From assembly GCF_014649375.1 (NCBI RefSeq), contig NZ_BMSX01000026.1, positions 81,688 to 145,687 on the forward strand: a stretch of 64,000 bases of DNA. Reading direction: 5' to 3'. The notes under the pieces are model-generated. The model was not told where the DNA came from. It searched no databases and saw only the letters and a program-made list of their open reading frames with translations. Position 1 is the stretch's first letter, and each line of letters begins with the position of its first letter. Positions 57,490-64,000 of this stretch are shown piece after piece. A program made the position numbers and the translations under genes. This DNA is from Streptomyces aurantiogriseus. Its GTDB lineage: Bacteria > Actinomycetota > Actinomycetes > Streptomycetales > Streptomycetaceae.

Positions 57490-59250
57490 TTACGGCGCGG
57501 TCGTCGTGGACTCGGACGGGCTCGCGGACGCGCTCTCCGAGGGGCTCTCCGACGGGCTCGGTGAGGACGACGGGGCTGCCGTGACGGTCAGTTCGACCGT
57601 GAGGGTGGCTCCGCCCGTGGTGGTGATGCGCAGCAGGAACGTGCCGGTGGTGTCGTCCGCGTAGAGCTTCGGCAGCGTGAGCAGGCCGGCTGCGTCCGTC
57701 TGCAGGTCCGTCAGGGTGCGGACCTTGTTGCCCGCGGCGTCCTTGAAGTAGGGGCCACTGTCGTTCGCGGTGGTGTCGCCGGCCGACTTGATCAGGGTGG
57801 CGGTGGCGGCGACCTTGTCCGCCGTGGCGCCCTGGTACGTGGCCTTCACCTGGACCTGGTCGGCGAACTCGCCACCCGCCACGCAGGTCAGCGCGGTGCT
57901 GGTGGTGCGGGCGAGGGCGTCGGCGGCGCGGGCGGTGACGGTGGCCGTGTAGTCCACGGCGGGGACGAAGCGGCCCACGACGGTGGCGCGGACGGTGAAG
58001 GTGCCGGTCTCCTCGCCCGCCGCGAGGGCGGGCGCGGTGGCGACGCCCCTGCTGTCGGTGATGACGGTGGCCACGCTCTCGCCGCCGGTGAAGGTGGCGT
58101 CGGTGCCGCCGACGATGGTGAAGCGGACCCTGACCTTGCCGACGGCCTTGCCGGCCTCGGTCTCCGCGCGGGTGCTGATCCGCTGCGTGAACGCGTCGCC
58201 CGCCATGGCGGTGAGCTTCGCCGTGCCCGCGTCCTCGAGGTGGTGGACGGTGTCGGTCGGCGTCTGGGGCGGGGTGGTCGGCGGCTTCGTGGGCGGCGTG
58301 GCCGGCGGCGTCGTGCCGCCGCCGGGCTTGGTGGGCGGCTTGGGGCTCGCCGGGGGCGTCGTCGCCGGCGGGGTGGGCGAGGGCGAGGTGGTCGTACCGC
58401 CGCCGTCGTTGTCGTCGCTGCGGTTGGACGGCAGGGTGCCGGTGCCGTCCGGGACCTCGTGGGTGCCCTTGCGGTAGTACTCCAGCCACGAGACGACGGT
58501 GTTGTAGTAGTCCGTCGAGTTGTTGTAGCTGAGGATCGCTCGACGCAGGCCGGAGTCGGTGGACATGTCCCAGCTGTTGCGGCACAGGTAGTGGCCGGCG
58601 GCGAGGGCGGCGTCGTAGATGTTGTTGGGGTCCTTCTTGCCGTCGCCGTTGCCGTCGCGGCCCGCCCATTCCCAGGTGGACGGGATGAACTGCATGGGGC
58701 CCACGGCGCGGTCGTAGGTGCTGTCGCCGTCGTAGGCGCCGTTGTCGGTGTCGCTGATGTTGGCGAAGCCGTTGCCGTTGAGGACCGGGCCGAGGATCGG
58801 CGAGATGGTGGTGCCGTCGGCGGTCACGTTGCCGCCGCGGGCCTGGCCGGACTCGACCTTGCCGATGGCGGCGAGGAGTTCCCAGGGCAGGTTGCAGCCG
58901 GGCTTGGCGTCGGCGAGCGCCGCCGCGGCCTTCTTGTAGGCGTCCAGGACGGTCGCGGGGATGCCGGCCTCGGTGTCGCCGGTGGCGGCCGGCGTGGTGC
59001 CGGAACTCTGGCTCGGCGCGGGAGTGGGGCTGTTCAGGGGCGGCAGGTCCGTGTAGTACGGCGAGTTGCCGGTGGCGCTGCCCTCGGGGCCCGTGTCGGC
59101 GGTCGGGGCGTCGGCGGCGGTGTGTCCGCCGGCCTGGCCGCCGGCCGTGACGTCGGGTGCCTGGGACGCGGCCAGGGCCGCGACAGCCACTGCGGCCACG
59201 GTGGTGTTGACCGCTCCCTTGCGCAGCCTCCTGCCGAATTCCGCCGACAT
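57490..59250 (-). CDS. Secreted lytic transglycosylase with Big1-like domains
   Basis: 586 aa. A signal peptide (residues 1 to about 37, MSAEFGRRLRKGAVNTTVAA start) is followed by a Thr/Pro-rich segment and an SLT-type transglycosylase domain. In that domain WELLAAIGKVESGQARGGNV holds the catalytic Glu, VGPMQFIPSTWEWAGRDGNG and DALAAGHYLCRNSWD-like sequence form the rest. A Pro/Thr linker (residues about 290-345) leads to two tandem Big1/invasin-like Ig domains (each with TFTGGESVATVITDSRGVAT-type or TTANDSGPYFKDAAG-type pattern), then a Ser/Pro tail. It cleaves murein glycan strands outside the cell. GGGAGGGG is nine bases before the ATG at 59250. Confidence 0.9.
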   Translation of the reverse strand: MSAEFGRRLRKGAVNTTVAAVAVAALAASQAPDVTAGGQAGGHTAADAPTADTGPEGSATGNSPYYTDLPPLNSPTPAPSQSSGTTPAATGDTEAGIPATVLDAYKKAAAALADAKPGCNLPWELLAAIGKVESGQARGGNVTADGTTISPILGPVLNGNGFANISDTDNGAYDGDSTYDRAVGPMQFIPSTWEWAGRDGNGDGKKDPNNIYDAALAAGHYLCRNSWDMSTDSGLRRAILSYNNSTDYYNTVVSWLEYYRKGTHEVPDGTGTLPSNRSDDNDGGGTTTSPSPTPPATTPPASPKPPTKPGGGTTPPATPPTKPPTTPPQTPTDTVHHLEDAGTAKLTAMAGDAFTQRISTRAETEAGKAVGKVRVRFTIVGGTDATFTGGESVATVITDSRGVATAPALAAGEETGTFTVRATVVGRFVPAVDYTATVTARAADALARTTSTALTCVAGGEFADQVQVKATYQGATADKVAATATLIKSAGDTTANDSGPYFKDAAGNKVRTLTDLQTDAAGLLTLPKLYADDTTGTFLLRITTTGGATLTVELTVTAAPSSSPSPSESPSESASASPSESTTTAP

Positions 59251-59560
59251 GAAGTGAACCCCTCCCGTGGACCCTCGAGCGCCCGTCTGCATCTGCTTCA
59301 CTCGCCCTGTTGGGACGATCATCCCGCCCCGCGGGTTGCGCTCCCGGGCGGTTTACACCGTTGTGTTCGGTTGTTCGACCGTGCCTCTCGGTACGGTGAC
59401 CCAGGCGACCCTACGACAACTTCGTTTGCACCGGCACCCGTTCGACACCGGTGTTCACTCCCTGGCCATGTCCGCTTGGGGCGTGGGCGGTCCCGCATAC
59501 TGGTCACGCTGTCGAAACACTGGCCGGTCCGTCCGGCAATGTCCGCCACGGGGAGCCCAG
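59251..59560. other. Divergent promoter region, transglycosylase/DUF4184
   Basis: 310 bp without a gene. It must hold the promoters of the transglycosylase (minus) and the DUF4184 gene (plus). The sequence around 59350-59440 is comparatively AT-rich (GTTTACACCGTTGTGTTCGG). No convincing operator is visible. Confidence 0.4.
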
Positions 59561-60400
59561 TTGCCGTTCACCCTGAGCCATGCGGCGGCCGTGCTGCCCG
59601 CCGTGCGCACCGACGGCACCGGCCGTGGGCCGCTCGTCCCGGCCGTCCTCGTGGCGGGCTCCTTCTCGCCCGACATGACCTACTACGCGGCGAGTGTCCT
59701 GTCCGGGGCCATGGAGTTCGGTGACGTCACGCACTCCTTCGCCGGCGTGTTCACCATCGACGTGCTCGTCACCTGGGCGCTGGTCGGGCTGTGGCTGCTG
59801 GTGCGCGAACCGCTCGTCGCCCTGCTGCCCAGGGCCCGGCAGGGTCGCACGGCCGCCCTGACGCGCTGTGGGGCACCACGCGCGCGTGTCCGCCCGTCCA
59901 CCCTGCTGTGGTGGTACGTCTCCGCGGCGCTCGGCGCGCTGACGCACGTGGTGTGGGACGCGTTCACCCACCTCGACCGGTGGGGCATGCGGCTGTTTCC
60001 CGTACTGGGCGAGAAGGTGGCCGGTTCACCGCTGTACTGGTACCTGCAGTACGGCGGTTCGGCCGTCGCCGCGATCGTGATCGCGGTCTTCCTGACGCTC
60101 GCGCTGCGCAGGACACCCGCCGGCGAGCCGGTCGGTGTGCCCCTGCTGTCGTCGCGGGACCGGTGGTGGGCCGGGGCCGTCATCGGCGGCTGCGCGCTGG
60201 TCGCGGCGGTCCAGCGGGCAACACGGTGGTGGGAGTACTGGGGCTCGCGCGCCAAACCGTACGAGCTGATCCCGACTCTGTGCTTCGGGGCGGGCGCCGG
60301 CCTGGTGCTCGGCCTGCTGTTGTACGCCGGGGGTGTGCGCGTGTGGCGCCCGGCCACCCGGGAGACCGCGCAGCGGCCGGAAGGAGTCGGTGTGCGCTGA
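59561..60400 (+). CDS. DUF4184 integral membrane protein
   Basis: 279 aa with about six membrane segments. The family start LPFTLSHAAAVLPAVR is encoded from a TTG at 59561, preceded by GGGGAGCC. Conserved elements are GSFSPDMTYYAASVL, FGDVTHSFAGVFTIDVLVTW, and LGALTHVVWDAFTHLDRWGM, the last with His and Asp residues reminiscent of metal-dependent membrane hydrolases of the YdjM type. Function unknown. A copy of CACGCGCGCGTG lies at 59877. Confidence 0.85.
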   Translation: MPFTLSHAAAVLPAVRTDGTGRGPLVPAVLVAGSFSPDMTYYAASVLSGAMEFGDVTHSFAGVFTIDVLVTWALVGLWLLVREPLVALLPRARQGRTAALTRCGAPRARVRPSTLLWWYVSAALGALTHVVWDAFTHLDRWGMRLFPVLGEKVAGSPLYWYLQYGGSAVAAIVIAVFLTLALRRTPAGEPVGVPLLSSRDRWWAGAVIGGCALVAAVQRATRWWEYWGSRAKPYELIPTLCFGAGAGLVLGLLLYAGGVRVWRPATRETAQRPEGVGVR

Positions 60401-60869
60401 GGTGCCCGGCACGCGGCGTCGCGTGCGCGACGAGGACGGTGGTTCGACGCGACGCATGCCACTCCGGCGAACGAGGCATGCGCCGACCGGCGGAGGGCGC
60501 CCCTGACAGGACCCGCCGCAAGGGGCCGTGTTCTGCCCAGGGGAAGACACGCGAGGTCCCGCGCCACCACCGACAAAACCGCGACGGCAGGGGAGGAAGC
60601 CTCCGCCCCGGCCGACTGCTCCTGGCGGGACGGACCGGGGCCCCCGCCCCGTCAGGACCCGCCCGGACTAACGAGTCCCCCGCCGAAAGCCCCCGCCCGC
60701 GACAGGACCCGCCTCGGCGGCGTCCAACTCCGCGGACCTGTGTCCGCGGCGCAGGGTCGCCGCGGCCGAGGCCGGGCCGCCCATGCCGACAGATCCGACT
60801 GGCCGCCCGCCCGTCGGTACCGACAGATCCTCTCCAGCCGTCCGCGCTCCAAGCCCGCCCCGCCGGAGG
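60401..60869. other. Convergent spacer with hairpins
   Basis: 469 bp between DUF4184 and polA without a recognisable gene. GCATGCC (60454-60460) / GGCATGC (60475-60481) is a candidate terminator for DUF4184. CCGCGGAC (60730-60737) / GTCCGCGG (60742-60749), an 8-bp stem with a four-base loop, is a candidate terminator for polA, although 120 bp from its stop. Confidence 0.5.
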
Positions 60870-63596
60870 CTAATGCGCCGCCGACTCCCAGTCCGCCCCC
60901 GAGCCCACCGAGACGTCCAGTGGCGCCCTGAGGTGGACGGCGTCGGACATTTCCCGTCGGACGAGTTCTTCCGCGGCCGCGCGCTCGCCGGGGGCGATCT
61001 CCAGGACGATTTCGTCGTGGACCTGCAGGAGCATGCGGGACTTGAGGCCGGCCTCCCGCAGGGCGCGGTCGACCTTGAGCATGGCGATCTTCACGATGTC
61101 GGCCGCGGTGCCCTGGATGGGTGCGTTGAGGGCCATCCGCTCGGCCGCCTCGCGTCGCAGACGGTTGTCGCTGTTGAGGTCGGGAAGGTAGCGGCGACGC
61201 CCGAAGAGCGTTGCCGTGTAGCCGGTCGCGCGCGCCTCGTCGACGGCCCGGCGCAGGTAGTCCCGTACGCCGCCGAAGCGCTCGAAGTACGCGTCCATCA
61301 GGGCGCGGGCCTCCGCCGCCTCGATGTTCAGCTGCTGGGACAGGCCGAACGCCGACAGACCGTACGCCAGGCCGTAGGACATCGCCTTGATCTTGCGGCG
61401 CATCTCCGCGTCCACCGCGGTCGGCTCGACGCCGAACACCTGGGAGGCCGCCGTGGTGTGCAGGTCCTCGCCGGAGGTGAACGCCTGGATGAGCCCTTCG
61501 TCCTCCGACAGGTGGGCCATCACACGCAGTTCGATCTGGCTGTAGTCGGCGGTCATCAGGGACTCGAAGCCCTCGCCGACGACGAAGCCGCGGCGGATGG
61601 CCCGGCCCTCGTCCGTACGGACGGGGATGTTCTGCAGGTTCGGGTCCGTCGACGACAGACGGCCGGTCGCGGCGACCGTCTGGTTGAAGGTGGTGTGGAT
61701 ACGGCCGTCGGCGGCGATCGTCTTGATCAGGCCCTCGACGGTGACCCGGAGCTTCGCCTGTTCGCGGTGGCGGAGCATGATGACCGGCAGTTCGTTGTCG
61801 GTCTGGGTCGCGAGCCAGGCCAGGGCGTCGGCGTCCGTCGTGTAGCCCGTCTTGGTCTTCTTCGTCCTGGGCAGGGCCAGTTCCCCGAAGAGGACCTCCT
61901 GGAGCTGCTTGGGCGAGCCCAGGTTGAACTCGTGCCCGGCCGCGGCGTGCGCCTCCTTGACCGCCTGCTGGACGGCGCCGGCGAACATCTGCTCCATGGC
62001 CTCCAGGTGGGCCCGGTCGGCCGCGATGCCGTGCCGCTCCATACGGGCGAGGAGGGCGGAGGTGGGCAGCTCCATGTCGCGCAGCAGGTCCGCGGCGCCG
62101 ACCTCCTCCAGACGGCCCTGGAACGCCTCGCCCAGGTCGAGGATCGCGCGGGCCTGCACCATCAGGGCCTCGGCCTCGGCGCCGTCGTCGGCGCCGAAGG
62201 CGAGCTGCCCGTCGGCCGCGGCGGCGGGGGCCAGCTCCCGGTGCAGGTACTCCAGGGACAGCGCGTCGAGATCGAAGGAGCGGCGGCCGGGCTTGACCAG
62301 GTAGGCGGCGAGGGCGGTGTCCATGGACACGCCGTCGACGCTCCAGCCGTGCTCGGCGAAGACGCGCATGGCGCCCTTGGCGTTGTGCAGGACCTTGGGG
62401 CGGTCCTCGGCGGCCAGCCAGGCCGCCCACGCGTTCTCGTCGGCCTCGTCCAGCTCCGACGGGTCGAACCAGGCGGCCGCTCCGCCGGCCGTGGCGAGCG
62501 CGACCTCGGCGACCGAGCCGGTACCCAGCGCCCAGGTGTCGACGGTGGCGACGCCGAGCGGACCGGTGCCGTGCTCCTCGAGCCAGGCGGTCAGCTCGCC
62601 CGTGGCGAGGACGGTGCCGTCCAGCTCCACTCCGGCCGCGACGACAGGGGTCGCCTCGGCCTCCGCGCCGCCCGGGTCGACGGCGAGCAGCCGCTCGCGC
62701 AGCGAGGGGTTCCTGATCTCCAGGGTGTCCAGGACCATCGCGACGGCCTTGCGGTCGTACGGCGCCCGTGCGAGGTCGGTGACCCCCTTGGGCAGCTCCA
62801 CGTTCCGCTCGAGCTCGGTCAGGCGGCGGTTGAGCTTGACGGCCTCCAGGTGGTCGCGGAGGTTCTGCCCGGCCTTGCCCTTGACCTCGTCCACACGCTC
62901 GACCAGGTCCGCGAACGAACCGAACTGGTTGATCCACTTCGCGGCCGTCTTCTCGCCGACGCCGGGGATGCCCGGGAGGTTGTCGGACGGGTCGCCGCGC
63001 AGGGCCGCGAAGTCGGGGTACTGCGCGGGCGTCAACCCGTACTTCTCGACGACCTTCTCCGGGGTGAAGCGGGTCAGCTCGGAGACGCCCTTAGTCGGGT
63101 ACAGCACGGTGGTGTGCTCGCTGACCAGCTGGAAGGAGTCGCGGTCGCCGGTGACGATCAGCACCTCGAAGCCCTCGGCCTCGGCCTGCGTGGCCAGCGT
63201 GGCGATGACGTCGTCGGCCTCGAAGCCGTCGATAGCGAACCGCGAGACGTGCATCGCGTCGAGCAGTTCGCCGATCAGCTCGACCTGGCCCTTGAACTCG
63301 TCCGGGGTCTTGGATCGGTTCGCCTTGTACTCCGTGAACTCCTCGGAGCGCCAGGTCTTGCGCGAGACGTCGAAGGCGACCGCGAAGTGCGTGGGCGCCT
63401 CGTCACGCAGGGTGTTGGCCAGCATCGACGCGAAGCCGTAGATCGCGTTCGTCGGCTGGCCCGTCGCGGTCGTGAAATTCTCCGCGGGCAGCGCGAAGAA
63501 CGCGCGGTAGGCCAGCGAGTGCCCGTCCATGAGCATCAGGCGGGGCCGCTCGCCGCCGGAGGTGTTCTCGGTCTTCTTCGATGCTGTTTCTGCCAC
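60870..63596 (-). CDS. polA: DNA polymerase I
   Basis: 908 aa. Repair polymerase that also processes Okazaki fragments. The 5' nuclease domain (about residues 15-310) has LMDGHSLAYRAFFALP, DGFEADDVIATLATQAEAEG and RGDPSDNLPGIPGVGEKTAA. The polymerase domain has motif A TADYSQIELRVMAHLS, motif B RRKIKAMSYGLAYGLS and motif C LLQVHDEIVLEI. In the middle 3'-5' exonuclease-like domain the first motif reads VDTWALG in place of DxE, so proofreading is probably lost, as in mycobacterial PolA. The GTG at 63596 begins MAETASKKTENTSGG; upstream GTGs are alternatives. Confidence 0.97.
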   Translation of the reverse strand: MAETASKKTENTSGGERPRLMLMDGHSLAYRAFFALPAENFTTATGQPTNAIYGFASMLANTLRDEAPTHFAVAFDVSRKTWRSEEFTEYKANRSKTPDEFKGQVELIGELLDAMHVSRFAIDGFEADDVIATLATQAEAEGFEVLIVTGDRDSFQLVSEHTTVLYPTKGVSELTRFTPEKVVEKYGLTPAQYPDFAALRGDPSDNLPGIPGVGEKTAAKWINQFGSFADLVERVDEVKGKAGQNLRDHLEAVKLNRRLTELERNVELPKGVTDLARAPYDRKAVAMVLDTLEIRNPSLRERLLAVDPGGAEAEATPVVAAGVELDGTVLATGELTAWLEEHGTGPLGVATVDTWALGTGSVAEVALATAGGAAAWFDPSELDEADENAWAAWLAAEDRPKVLHNAKGAMRVFAEHGWSVDGVSMDTALAAYLVKPGRRSFDLDALSLEYLHRELAPAAAADGQLAFGADDGAEAEALMVQARAILDLGEAFQGRLEEVGAADLLRDMELPTSALLARMERHGIAADRAHLEAMEQMFAGAVQQAVKEAHAAAGHEFNLGSPKQLQEVLFGELALPRTKKTKTGYTTDADALAWLATQTDNELPVIMLRHREQAKLRVTVEGLIKTIAADGRIHTTFNQTVAATGRLSSTDPNLQNIPVRTDEGRAIRRGFVVGEGFESLMTADYSQIELRVMAHLSEDEGLIQAFTSGEDLHTTAASQVFGVEPTAVDAEMRRKIKAMSYGLAYGLSAFGLSQQLNIEAAEARALMDAYFERFGGVRDYLRRAVDEARATGYTATLFGRRRYLPDLNSDNRLRREAAERMALNAPIQGTAADIVKIAMLKVDRALREAGLKSRMLLQVHDEIVLEIAPGERAAAEELVRREMSDAVHLRAPLDVSVGSGADWESAAH

Positions 63597-63763
63597 GCCC
63601 CCGATCCTGCCACGCCCCACTGACACTCCGACCCCCACCGCCTCCGACGCCCGCACGCCCGAGACCGCCCACAGCCACCACGCCACCACCCCACCCCGCC
63701 CCGCTGCACCTCGAACAAGCCACACCCCGCACCAAGGCGCCCCCACCCCACTCATCAGCCCAT

Positions 63764-63855
63764 CCGCACCACGACGCTCCCCTGCACCCGCCCCCAACCG
63801 CACCACGACGCTCCCCTGCACCCGCCCCCATCCCCACCACGACGCTCCCGCACCC
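63764..63855. repeat. 34-bp tandem repeat, nearly three units
   Basis: CCGCACCACGACGCTCCCCT starts at 63764 and 63798, and a related third unit at 63832, each 34 bp apart, with CACCCGCCCCCA between. The units are partly complementary to GGGAGCGGGTCGTGGTGGTG at 63866-63885, so they form part of the following inverted-repeat region. Confidence 0.87.
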
Positions 63856-63871
63856 GCATGACGGCGGGAGC

Positions 63872-63986
63872 GGGTCGTGGTGGTGCGGCAAGAGCCCGTC
63901 GCTCAGCTCGTCACAACCAACTCGGACTGTGGCAGCAGGCGGCAGTACGCCCAACACGCGACGGGCTCGCCGCACCACCACGACCC
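63872..63986. repeat. Long imperfect palindrome, 29-bp arms
   Basis: Positions 63872-63889 (GGTCGTGGTGGTGCGGC, preceded by G) pair with 63969-63986 over 18 bp. After a two-base bulge (AA) positions 63892-63902 (GAGCCCGTCGC) pair with 63958-63968 (GCGACGGGCTC) over 11 bp. The loop is 55 bases. The stem is perfect apart from the bulge. A small open frame from ATG 63859 runs through it to the window edge but has no recognisable content. Confidence 0.88.
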
Positions 63987-64000
63987 CGACCCACCCACCG

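Noticed and set aside
60783..63623. Plus-strand frame of 946 codons
   Set aside because: Antisense of polA; the Val/Gly/Leu/Asp-rich product is a typical reverse-frame artefact.
1..64000. tRNA, rRNA and insertion sequences
   Set aside because: I saw no cloverleaf with a GTTCGANTC-type arm, no rRNA segment and no transposase or terminal repeats with target duplications.
63859..64000. Small gene from ATG 63859 to window edge
   Set aside because: No ribosome binding site, sequence lies inside a palindrome and the product is Arg/Ala/Gly-rich without similarity.

Overview
The window is about 72% GC with strong codon bias, GTG/TTG starts and purine-rich ribosome binding sites. Its families (DUF397 proteins, WhiJ-type XRE regulators, single-domain HATPase proteins, SAV2177-type methyltransferases, SPW_0924) are typical of Streptomyces. 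The backbone aroQ, uvrB, gltD, coaE, rpsA, hrpB, polA is chromosomal core. The order looks like the corresponding core region of S. coelicolor, but that is from memory and not from a search. I see no transposase, phage gene, tRNA, rRNA or CRISPR array.

Layout. 0.4-5 kb: aroQ, an S66 peptidase, an MHS-type transporter, a Ca2+/H+ antiporter and a small ABM-like protein. 5-9 kb: a ter-type stress cluster (TerC, TerD, and TerD fused to a degenerate FtsK-like domain); terC has a clear yybP-ykoY-type (Mn2+) riboswitch leader. 9-16 kb: uvrB, a MHYT sensor, a secreted GDPD, ogt, an MFS exporter and a VOC protein. 16-18 kb: the translationally coupled pseudouridine-degradation pair psuG-psuK. 18-25 kb: a methyltransferase, CorA, a CBS protein, a kinase-like protein without a P-loop, DUF2293, DUF1772 and an orphan gltD. 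25-31 kb: an AhpD-like/MocR divergent pair, then a SAV2177 methyltransferase and a WhiJ-like XRE/DUF397/HATPase developmental-type module. 31-42 kb: an ABC exporter, an amidohydrolase with a His-rich insert, a nuclease, a FUSC protein, a nucleotidyltransferase and a GNAT. 41.6-45 kb: a GntR-controlled NCS1 permease plus Asp/Glu-racemase-fold enzyme, followed by a Tat-signal gene remnant. 45-64 kb: UDG, DoxX, methyltransferases, coaE, PAC2, rpsA (promoter, structured leader, terminator), hrpB, DUF3068, a lytic transglycosylase, DUF4184 and polA.

Most notable beyond ordinary genes: (i) the terC riboswitch with two mutually exclusive helices around the Shine-Dalgarno; (ii) at least five intergenic GC-rich minisatellites with unrelated units (24, 34, 34/35 alternating, 39 and about 102-117 bp); (iii) an imperfect palindrome with 29-bp arms upstream of polA; (iv) the 12-bp palindrome CACGCGCGCGTG, present at least eight times in different reading frames and in non-coding DNA; (v) a well-placed GntR operator and several candidate operators in the regulatory modules.

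Starts were chosen from ribosome binding sites and family alignments recalled from memory; no database search was possible.
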